DNA from: an uncultured Granulosicoccaceae bacterium
GTDB lineage: Bacteria > Pseudomonadota > Gammaproteobacteria > Granulosicoccales > Granulosicoccaceae
NCBI GenBank assembly: GCA_937951345.1
Contig: CALFCF010000107.1
Span: 1 to 56,731, forward strand
Length of the DNA: 56,731 bases
Reading direction: 5' to 3'
The translations under genes were made by a program, and so were the position numbers. The notes beneath the pieces were generated by a model. It ran no database searches. It was not told where the DNA came from and saw only the letters and a list, made by a program, of their open reading frames with translations. Positions within the stretch are counted from its first letter, which is position 1. Each line of letters begins with the position of its first letter. Positions 37,525 through 44,794 of this stretch are shown here, one piece after another.

Positions 37525-38610
37525 TTGGGAACTGCAACACTCCAGGTTAATCTCACTGCACTGGGAAATAATCATGCGGCGCTTGATGCCAGGTCTTCCG
37601 CAGATACCGAAACAGCCGCGGTTGTTAAGGCGGACGGTTACGGTTTGGGTGCACCTCAGATAGCATCAGAACTTTACACCAGAGGTGTAAAGACATTTTT
37701 TGTAGCAGCAGCTGAAGAAGGTGAAGCTGTTAAAAAGGTTTGTACTGATTCCACCGTCTACGTTTTCTCCGGTTATATGCGCGAGGATGCTGCCTGTTAT
37801 CAGAGTTCAGAATTACAGCCACTACTGAATTCCCCTGAGCAACTGCTGCAGTGGAAAGCTGATATGGGAAGCAGATCGTTTGGCATGCAGCTCGATACGG
37901 GGATGAATCGTCTCGGATTTGAAGCAGACGAGTTTGCTGCTGTGGCGCCTGACGCAGTCAATTCGACATTGTTGACTAGTCATCTCGCTTGTTCGGATGA
38001 ACCTGATAACCCGATGAACGGCGGGCAGTTGAAAAACTTTCGACAGATGACAGATTCACTGGTGCACGACACACACATTGCTCGTTCTCTAGCTGCGACA
38101 GGCGGTACTCTGCTCGGACCGGATTATCATTTTGATATGGTGCGCCCCGGGATCGGGATGTATGGCGGACTGCCGTATAAGGATGCGCAAGCGGTTGTCA
38201 CACTAAAGCTGCCAGTCATTCAATCGCGATGGGTGAAACAGGGTGAGTCGGTAGGCTACGGAGCAGCATGGCGCGCGGATAAAGATACCCGTGTTGCAAC
38301 GCTCGCCGCAGGGTATGCGGACGGCATCATTCGATCGCTAAGCGCTATTGCCTGTAATGCTGAAGTTAAAAATTCCGATGACAACCAGTCACTCTATTTG
38401 TACGCCGATGGAAAACCCTGTCCAATGATCGGACGGGTGTCGATGGATATGATTACTGTTGATATCACCGCGCTCGAGGTTGATCCGGATGCAATGGAGT
38501 TACTCAATGCTGAACAGACGATAGATTACGTTGCTGCGAGAGCAGCAACGATTGGTTATGAAATTCTGACAGCGTGTGGTGCGCGCTATAGGCGCAGTTA
38601 CACCCGTTAA
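37525..38610 (+). CDS. alr: Alanine racemase
   Basis: Makes D-alanine for peptidoglycan, PLP-dependent. 361 residues, the usual length. PLP lysine is Lys35 in AAVVKADGYGLG; the second catalytic base is the Tyr in VGYGAAWRADKD; PGIGMYGG and GRVSMDMITVD are typical. The start is TTG at 37525 with TAGGTAG upstream, since the first strand (TATLQVNLTALGNNHAAL) begins there and no ATG precedes it in frame. It ends eight bases before a copy of the MITE-like element. Confidence 0.92.
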   Translation: MGTATLQVNLTALGNNHAALDARSSADTETAAVVKADGYGLGAPQIASELYTRGVKTFFVAAAEEGEAVKKVCTDSTVYVFSGYMREDAACYQSSELQPLLNSPEQLLQWKADMGSRSFGMQLDTGMNRLGFEADEFAAVAPDAVNSTLLTSHLACSDEPDNPMNGGQLKNFRQMTDSLVHDTHIARSLAATGGTLLGPDYHFDMVRPGIGMYGGLPYKDAQAVVTLKLPVIQSRWVKQGESVGYGAAWRADKDTRVATLAAGYADGIIRSLSAIACNAEVKNSDDNQSLYLYADGKPCPMIGRVSMDMITVDITALEVDPDAMELLNAEQTIDYVAARAATIGYEILTACGARYRRSYTR

Positions 38611-38617
38611 CAGTTAA

Positions 38618-38757
38618 GGAACCTCTGATTTATTGCCTGCGTTGCCAGGGCTGCGTTGAAATTCGGCTCAAAATGCTCATGTATTCGCCTATACACTCCG
38701 CTTTTTCGCCAAATTTCGCCTTGCCCTGCCTGCCTCGCCTAATAAATCAAAGGTTCC
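38618..38757. mobile_element. 140-bp MITE-like element, copy C (between convergent genes)
   Basis: 140 bp with the same arms and orientation as copies A and B. Flanked by TTAA on both sides (38614-38617 and 38758-38761). The right terminal repeat has one change (AATAAATCAAAGGTTCC). It sits eight bases after the alr stop codon and 160 bases from the end of the convergent permease gene. Confidence 0.9.
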
Positions 38758-38872
38758 TTAAATAGACGGCGGAGAATATTAAAAAACAGCCCGGTTAATG
38801 GGTTGGGTAAGAAACGATTGATTCGGTAGTACTTGAGGTATCAACGTTTTTTTGCTGATACGAGTGAAGGCA

Positions 38873-38919
38873 TCACTGATTAAGTTGTCACTGATTAGGA
38901 AATTACTGATTCAGATATT
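38873..38919. repeat. Degenerate 15-16 bp tandem repeat
   Basis: Three diverged units (38873-38887, 38888-38903, 38904-38919) sharing the core ACTGATT. It ends on the stop codon of the FbpB-type permease gene. Confidence 0.55.
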
Positions 38920-40603
38920 AGTTATTTGCACCTGATCGCGACCTGTCGATACTGCGGCTAAGTAATATAACGGGGATCAGTCCAACCAGGACGATTAAAA
39001 GCGCCGCCAGTGCGCTTTCCGCCAGTAACTCATCTGAAGCAAACTGATAAACCTGTGTTGCCAGCGTATCAAAACCAAAGGGTCGCATAACCAGCGTTGC
39101 CGGCAATTCTTTCATGCAATCAACAAATACCACCAATGCAGCAGTCAACAGACCGCTACGCATCAGCGGTAAATGAACTCGCGTCAGTATCTGTAACCGT
39201 GACTTGCCGAGAACACGCCCTGCGTCATCCATGCTGGGGCTGATTTTTTTCATGCTCGCATCTATTGAGCCGAATGCAACTGCCAGAAAGCGCACCGTGT
39301 ATGCAAACACAAGTGCTACCAGTGTGCCGCTGAGCAATAGACCGGTGGATATGCCGAACCATTGGCGCATGAGTTGATCGAGGCCATTGTCAAAGGCTGC
39401 AAATGGAATCATCACACCGATCGCGAGAACCGGCCCTGGTACGGCATATCCCAGACTCGACAAATTTATCCATGCATGAAGCCGTTTGCTTTGATAAATT
39501 CGTTTGCTGTAGCTCAATAATATACCCACCAGTACAGTGACTGCTGCTGCAACTGCTGACAGCGTAATACTGCTCCACGCAATCCGGCGAAACTCGGGTG
39601 TCCACGATGAAGTGAAGTTTGCGATGGCATAATTCACCAGAATCACTGAAGGAATAATGAAACCAGCCAACACGGGAAGTGCGCATAATGCCAGCAATAG
39701 ATATTGCGTTTTTCGACTGGGCTGTGTGCGTTGTAGTCGTTTGACTTGACTTCCGCCTGGTTGAAAATGAGCCTGCTTTTTGCGGCTACTCTTCTCAATT
39801 GCAATAAGCACCACAACGAAAATCAGTAGCAGACTTGCAATCTGGGCGCCGCCGCCAAGGTTTCCCATGCCAAGCCAGACATCGTAAATTCCTGCAGTCA
39901 GTGTACGCACTGCAAAATAGTCAACCGTACCGAAGTCGTTAAGCGTCTCCATAAGTGCCATCGCCACGCCAACGACTATTGCCGGTCGCGCCATCGGTAG
40001 CGCTACGTAAAAAAATCGTGACCAGGGTTTACTGCCAAGAAGCCGTGCAGCATCCAGCACTGATGAGGATTGTTCGAGAAAGGCTGCTCTGGCCAACAGA
40101 TAGACATAAGGATACAACACCAGAATCATCATCAGTGTTGCACCGCCCAACGATCGTATAGCCGGAAAATAATAATCGCGTGCGCTTTGCCATCCGGACA
40201 AGGCCCGCAGGCCTGATTGTATAGGGCCAGCGAATTCGAGCAGATCGGTATATAGATAGGCAATTACATAAGAAGGGTACGCAAACGGTAATAACAATGC
40301 CCATGTAAGAACAGCCCGCCCCGGGAATTCGTAATGGGTTACAAACCAGGCGGTTGATACACCGATAAGGAGTGTACCGACTGCAACTCCAGTCATTAGC
40401 AACACTGTGTTGAGCACATAATCGGGCAGAACAGTTGACAGCAGATGGGGCCAAATATTTTCAGCAGGTGAAAACGCCAGAGCGACGACTACGACAGGTG
40501 GTAAACAGATTAACGCTGCTAGTGCATACGACAGGAGTTTGCCTGTCTCAGGCAAGCGCCTCATGCGGGTATTTGCGGAATTAACACGAGTGACTGCGGG
40601 CAT
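38918..40603 (-). CDS. Iron(III) ABC transporter permease, FbpB/ThiP type (double permease)
   Basis: 561 residues with two fused permease units. The first (about 20-275) includes YALAALICLPPVVVVALAF and LMETLNDFGTVDYFAVRTLT. The second (about 295-555) includes LNKSS-type spacing and ends with VDCMKELPATLVMRPFGFDT. The EAA-type loops LLGSKPWSRFFYVALPMARP and VLGKSRLQILTRVHLPLMRS contact the ATPase. This layout fits FbpB. The partner binding protein (FbpA) and ATPase (FbpC) are not in the window, and I find no Fur-box-like sequence upstream, so the substrate (iron versus thiamine or other) rests on family resemblance. Confidence 0.88.
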   Translation of the reverse strand: MPAVTRVNSANTRMRRLPETGKLLSYALAALICLPPVVVVALAFSPAENIWPHLLSTVLPDYVLNTVLLMTGVAVGTLLIGVSTAWFVTHYEFPGRAVLTWALLLPFAYPSYVIAYLYTDLLEFAGPIQSGLRALSGWQSARDYYFPAIRSLGGATLMMILVLYPYVYLLARAAFLEQSSSVLDAARLLGSKPWSRFFYVALPMARPAIVVGVAMALMETLNDFGTVDYFAVRTLTAGIYDVWLGMGNLGGGAQIASLLLIFVVVLIAIEKSSRKKQAHFQPGGSQVKRLQRTQPSRKTQYLLLALCALPVLAGFIIPSVILVNYAIANFTSSWTPEFRRIAWSSITLSAVAAAVTVLVGILLSYSKRIYQSKRLHAWINLSSLGYAVPGPVLAIGVMIPFAAFDNGLDQLMRQWFGISTGLLLSGTLVALVFAYTVRFLAVAFGSIDASMKKISPSMDDAGRVLGKSRLQILTRVHLPLMRSGLLTAALVVFVDCMKELPATLVMRPFGFDTLATQVYQFASDELLAESALAALLIVLVGLIPVILLSRSIDRSRSGANN

Positions 40604-40825
40604 ATAAACCGTTCGCCGACTGATCAGATAACTACCAAAGCTGTTTGCCGTGCAGCGAGGTCTTTAAACGTGATGCGCATGCGTTGGGATAAAACGGCAC
40701 AATAGAAATTGTGGCGCAGTGCGCTTTTATGGGTACGGTTTGCGATTGTAGGCGTTTGTGGATGCATTACGGCTAGATGGTAGAGGGATACAATTCACCC
40801 TGCAATTAACCGTGAGCGCGTGGGG

Positions 40826-41308
40826 TTATTTTTTGTGTGATGGTACTGTGTCTGACAGGTGAGTCTTCGCTTCACCGGACGGTGCATCAAGATCGTTGTA
40901 GTTCTCAGGTTTGAATCGCGGGGTGCAGATAGCCAGAAAAACCAGATCATTGTCGCCGGTGTTTTCTATCGATTGTGGATTATCAGCCGGGATGTAAACG
41001 GTTTGACCAATAGTCAGATCGACACAAGTGTCTGACGATGTGAATCTACCCTGGCCTTTCAATACCAGATAGCGTTCTGCTGTCCCGGTTAAACTGTGTA
41101 CGCAGGTCGATTGACCGGGCAATACGCGTGCACGAGCTATGGAGAGATTCGGATCACGCGGATCATTCCAGAGTTCCAGGATGTAACAGCCTTCACGAAA
41201 AAAATACTCGTCAGCCTCGCTGGTGTTGCTGACGGCAATAGCAGTGGAAAGAGGGTCGCACGATTGATCAATTCCCGTCTGATCAATCGTGCGTTTATCA
41301 CTGCTCAT
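40826..41308 (-). CDS. Cupin domain protein
   Basis: 160 residues, single cupin barrel: LSIARARVLPGQSTCVHSLTG (first cupin motif, only one His), ERYLVLKGQGRF, IGQTVYIPADNPQSIENTGDNDL (second motif), LVFLAICTPRFKPENY. The start region (IDQSCDPLSTAIAVSNTSEADEY) is polar. Sugar-isomerase-like or regulatory cupins share this form; no specific function can be assigned. Stands alone between the permease gene and ribH, on the same strand as both, with gaps of 222 and 107 bases. Confidence 0.8.
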   Translation of the reverse strand: MSSDKRTIDQTGIDQSCDPLSTAIAVSNTSEADEYFFREGCYILELWNDPRDPNLSIARARVLPGQSTCVHSLTGTAERYLVLKGQGRFTSSDTCVDLTIGQTVYIPADNPQSIENTGDNDLVFLAICTPRFKPENYNDLDAPSGEAKTHLSDTVPSHKK

Positions 41309-41385
41309 TCAAATGAACGCTCATACCAACCAAAATGAGCATGAACAAAAACGAACAAGAACAAAATGCTCAAACAAACGCAATT

Positions 41386-41411
41386 CGAAATGCCTCGATT
41401 CAGGCATTTCG
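41386..41411 (-). terminator. Hairpin downstream of ribH
   Basis: CGAAATGCCT (41386-41395) pairs with AGGCATTTCG (41402-41411), a 10-bp perfect stem with a six-base loop, starting five bases after the ribH stop on the minus strand. No strict T-run follows. Confidence 0.5.
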
Positions 41412-41415
41412 CCGC

Positions 41416-41967
41416 TTAAGCACTTGCCTGTTGCTTGAGATTTTGCATGTTGCCTAGCGTTGCAAGGCACGCGTTGCCTGCTTCTTCGCCTTTCTTTACG
41501 AAGTGATCGTAGAAGAAATCGTGATGCTCAGAAGATTCATGAAAATTGTGCGGCGTGAGCACCACTGACAGAACAGGTACTTTGGTATCCAGTTGCACAC
41601 GCATCATTGCATCTATAACCGTACGTGCAACGAAGTCATGGCGGTAAATACCACCATCTACAATCAATCCACAGGCAACGATAATGTCATAGTCGCCGGA
41701 TTCAGCTAGCAACTGCGCTTGCAAGGGTATCTCGAGACTGCCTGGAACCTGGTACAGGTTTATCTGAGATTCGAGTATGCCCGCTGAAGAAAGCTTGTCG
41801 ACAAATGCAGGTCGCGCACGTTCGACAATATCGTAGTGCCAACTGGCTTCAATATAGGCAATGCGCAAAGCCGTGGGGTTGCGCAGTGGTGTTGGGTGTT
41901 GGCCTTCGCGCCGTTCGTGCAGCGGTGTGGCCGTTTGTACATCTTGCATGGCTTGAGTCTGATTCAT
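41416..41967 (-). CDS. ribH: 6,7-dimethyl-8-ribityllumazine synthase
   Basis: Penultimate step of riboflavin synthesis. 183 residues from the ATG at 41967 (TAGGAGA eight bases upstream; the longer frame is rejected). Core motifs: IAYIEASWHYDIVERA, YQVPGSLEIPLQAQLL, VACGLIVDGGIYRHDFVA and SVVLTPHNFHESSEHHDFF. The N-terminal 30 residues are extra. Features such as GGIYRHDFVA and HNFHESSEHHDF resemble the decameric RibH2 type known from Brucella rather than the icosahedral type. The gene stands alone under an FMN riboswitch, so it is expected to be repressed when FMN is abundant. Confidence 0.93.
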   Translation of the reverse strand: MNQTQAMQDVQTATPLHERREGQHPTPLRNPTALRIAYIEASWHYDIVERARPAFVDKLSSAGILESQINLYQVPGSLEIPLQAQLLAESGDYDIIVACGLIVDGGIYRHDFVARTVIDAMMRVQLDTKVPVLSVVLTPHNFHESSEHHDFFYDHFVKKGEEAGNACLATLGNMQNLKQQASA

Positions 41968-42211
41968 GGCAGTGTCTCCTAAATACACCAGAATCAGGGC
42001 GTGAGGGGAGTGAAGCCCGTCTGCATCATTCGCCGGTCGGTTTACCTGTCGACTGTTAATCGATTATCCGGTAAGCCTGTTTTGAATCCGGACTGCCCAA
42101 ACATCAAATTCGGCAGCGTATTCAAGGTTACAAGAAAAAATCTACAAGAAAGGCTCTCAACAAACAGATCCGATTTTGTAATTCCCTGTAACCGTCGTGC
42201 GAACGATTGAT

Positions 42212-42420
42212 ACGTTTCACCCGCTCTCTCTCTTCCGGACTATGACCGTCGGCTCCGGATTTGAACCGGATCTGCTGACCACCGGCATTTCGCCGGTGCG
42301 CTCGCGGGCTTCCTGACAGTGCAATTGTTTGTCGGGATGAGCACCAGTGAAGGTACACACCCGTTGGATGCATTGTGTCGGTTACCGCCGGTGGGGAATT
42401 ACACCCCGCCCCGAGAACGT
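42212..42420 (-). promoter_or_regulatory. FMN riboswitch (RFN element) controlling ribH
   Basis: Read on the minus strand, the conserved RFN core is present in order: GGGGCGGGGTGTAATTCC, ACCGGCGGTA, GCCCGCGAGCG, ACCGGCGAAATGCCGGT (variable hairpin), GGTCAGCAGATCCGGT and GCCGACGGTCATAGTCC. Closing stem ACGTT (42420-42416) pairs with AACGT (42216-42212). About 245 bases of leader separate it from the ribH ATG; I could not identify the expression platform, although GGGC and GCCC segments near the ribosome site could sequester it. Confidence 0.96.
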
Positions 42421-42854
42421 TTGATCACTTATGGATAGCGAACTTCTTTTAAACTTCTGTTCTAAAGTCAGTTTGCAAGCCGCAGTGATCGGTTAACTTG
42501 TTACATATACGAGTATAAGGGCCCGCTGGGACCGTCGCAATGCCTGTTGGCCGCTTTGTCGTTATGGCTTTGGGTCAGCAGATGTCAATTTAGCGACACA
42601 GCGCACATTGACAGCAGGAAGCTATCCGGCGGGGTGGGCTTTGGCTGAGCCCGCGATCAGTTTCAAAGTGACTGCATAGACTGTTGCAGTTACTTTACTA
42701 ATCCACTGATTTGCCTGAAAAAGGCGAGTTTCCCCTCAGGCAGCCGCCCAAGTTGGGCAAATTTCCGGTAAATTTCGGGTAGGGGAAGGCATTCCGTTAA
42801 AGGATTCCATCGCCATCGCAAACAAGGTGCAACAGTCTATGCACCCACTTTGGG
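42421..42854. other. Gap between the riboswitch and tesA
   Basis: No gene visible. It should hold the promoter of the riboswitch transcript (minus strand, just upstream of 42420) and the tesA terminator at 42826-42845. A purine-rich block at about 42720-42790 has no recognised role. Confidence 0.5.
42826..42845 (-). terminator. Rho-independent terminator of tesA
   Basis: On the minus strand GGTGCA (42845-42840) pairs with TGCACC (42831-42826) around an eight-base loop and is followed by TTGTTT. It lies ten bases after the tesA stop codon. Confidence 0.6.
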
Positions 42855-43550
42855 TCAGTTGCCGGCGACTATCTCCACCAGCTGCCTGATTTCTGCCTGC
42901 ACGTGCTCAGCAAGAAGCGGTTGAGCATTTGCCCCGGGATGGACACCGTCGGGCAGGAAATACTCACGTTTGAGCGCAATCGGTGCAAGCAGAAAGGGTA
43001 CAACTGCGGCACCGGTGGCTTCTGCGACATCTGTGTAGGTGCGAGCAAATCTTTCTGTATACACAGGGCCGTAATTGGACGGAATGCGCATACCGAGTAA
43101 CAACGCCATAGCACCATGATCCTGAATCAGATTGACCATATCTGTCAGGTTGGCAGCAAGCTGCTTGAGTGATTGTCCCCGCAGGCCGTCGTTACCACCG
43201 AGTTCAATCAACACAACATCCGGATCGTATCTATTCAGGAGCCCCGGCAGTCGTTGTAAACCTCCGGTAGATGTTTCACCACTGAGGCTGGCATTGTGGG
43301 TTTCAACCGACCCAAATTGCCGGTCCAGTGCCTGATCCATCAGGTGGACCCAACCGTCCGCCTCCGCAATACCGTATGCTGCACCTATACTGTCACCCAG
43401 AACCAATACCCGGGCAGTAGCAGAGTCACTGCTCTGCGCAGCCAAAGCCGTGTTGCTTATGACCAGCGATGTCAGAGCACTGAACAGAACAACTAGAGTC
43501 AGAGACACTCTTTTCACGGTGAGTCGAACGGATTGTTGTGATCTGGTCAA
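42855..43550 (-). CDS. tesA: Periplasmic SGNH esterase/thioesterase, TesA type
   Basis: 231 residues with a signal peptide (LTLVVLFSALTSLVISNTALAAQ, cleaved near 38). SGNH hydrolase motifs: block I VLGDSIGAAYG with nucleophile Ser54, block III ELGGNDG with Gly and Asn of the oxyanion hole, and block V PDGVHP with Asp201 and His204. It acts on acyl thioesters and esters, also known as lysophospholipase L1. Divergent from ybbA-ybbP, the same arrangement as in Escherichia coli, which supports orthology. Confidence 0.93.
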   Translation of the reverse strand: MTRSQQSVRLTVKRVSLTLVVLFSALTSLVISNTALAAQSSDSATARVLVLGDSIGAAYGIAEADGWVHLMDQALDRQFGSVETHNASLSGETSTGGLQRLPGLLNRYDPDVVLIELGGNDGLRGQSLKQLAANLTDMVNLIQDHGAMALLLGMRIPSNYGPVYTERFARTYTDVAEATGAAVVPFLLAPIALKREYFLPDGVHPGANAQPLLAEHVQAEIRQLVEIVAGN

Positions 43551-43949
43551 TCGAACCTCTGTGCGGTTATTTCGTCAAACGAGCAGTAGTCACCGGCAAT
43601 GCCGCTGCTCCTGATGATATGGATACGCCGATGGAATGCAAGTTTCGGCCGCAGTATGTCAATACGGTTATTTAGCAACAGTTTGAGTAACAGCGCTAGC
43701 AATCGGTTGTCTGCACTTATAGTGTGCAAGTGCCACAGAAAAGTGCGCATCAGCTACCTCGGCAGCGATTGTAATTTACCGGATACGCTGGTCCGTCATT
43801 GCAGTTGCTATCGTAACAAGTGAAATGAACAAACAGTCAGTCGAAAAATTTCCGCATGTTCCGGCCGTAGTGATTTTGCTACCAACTATCGTAAGGCAGA
43901 GTCAGCGGCGAGTACAGGCGGCAACAGTTGATAAAGTGAAACAGGCGAA
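43551..43949. other. Divergent region between tesA and ybbA
   Basis: 399 bp with no convincing gene; two short open frames on opposite strands (43547-43750 and 43599-43823) overlap and lack protein-like features. Expected to contain the promoters for both directions. Confidence 0.5.
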
Positions 43950-44705
43950 ATGAACGTATCGCAAAGCGCAGCGGGACAACAGCTCCCAGATAATTCTGCC
44001 GAAAACCCGGCACAGAGTACGACTGCGGGTTCTCCTTTGGTGGCAGAGGGTATCGGAAAACGTATTTCCGGCCCGAATAGTGAGCTGGTTATTCTCGACT
44101 CACTGAATGTCAATGTTGCCCCGGCAGAGGTTGTGGCGATTGTGGGCCCGTCCGGCAGTGGTAAATCGACATTGCTCGGCATTCTTGCCGGGCTTGATCA
44201 ACCGACGTCCGGACAAGTCAGATTGCTAGGCCAAGCACTGACAGAACTCGATGAAGATGAACGTGCTCGCCTGCGCGCCGGCCGGGTTGGATTTGTATTC
44301 CAGTCTTTTCAGTTGTTGCCCGGGTTGACGGCACTTGAAAATGTCATGCTGCCGCTGGAATTATCGGGTGATACACAGGCAGCTGCGCGCGCAGCAGAGA
44401 TGCTTGATCAGGTTGGTTTGTCCGATCGCAGTAAACACTATCCGTTACAGCTGTCAGGGGGTGAACAACAGCGGGTTGCCATTGCGCGGGCTTTTGTGTC
44501 TGACCCGGAACTACTGTTTGCGGATGAACCGACTGGAAACCTCGACCACGAAACCGGTGAAACAATTATTGAACTGATGTTTAGTTTGCGCTCACAAAAG
44601 CGTTCCGCTTTAGTTCTGGTAACTCATGACAACGATCTTGCACGGCGTTGTGATCGAACCCTGATGATGCAATCTGGCCAGCTTGACGAGATTAGTTCTG
44701 AGTAA
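43950..44705 (+). CDS. ybbA: ABC transporter ATPase, YbbA type
   Basis: 251 residues. Walker [11 protein letters not shown] near 69; the D-loop-type motif [21 protein letters not shown] is characteristic of MacB/LolD-like ATPases; signature [15 protein letters not shown]; Walker [13 protein letters not shown]; switch His in [12 protein letters not shown]. The first 25 residues (rich in Ser, Ala, Asn) are an extension not found in the family core. Partner of the large permease at 44795. Members of this family act in moving lipoproteins or hydrophobic molecules rather than taking up solutes; the substrate of YbbAP is unsettled. Confidence 0.92.
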   Translation: MNVSQSAAGQQLPDNSAENPAQSTTAGSPLVAEGIGKRISGPNSELVILDSLNVNVAPAEVVAIVGPSGSGKSTLLGILAGLDQPTSGQVRLLGQALTELDEDERARLRAGRVGFVFQSFQLLPGLTALENVMLPLELSGDTQAAARAAEMLDQVGLSDRSKHYPLQLSGGEQQRVAIARAFVSDPELLFADEPTGNLDHETGETIIELMFSLRSQKRSALVLVTHDNDLARRCDRTLMMQSGQLDEISSE

Positions 44706-44794
44706 CGACCACAGGCTTTGAGACATGCTCTATTGGTTCGAATCCAATTCCGCGACAACTGATTGAATAGCATCAAACAATACGCAATCCGTTT

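Noticed and set aside
40604-40825. Fur box upstream of the FbpB-type permease
   Set aside because: No GATAATGATAATCATTATC-like sequence seen; iron control is not supported from sequence.
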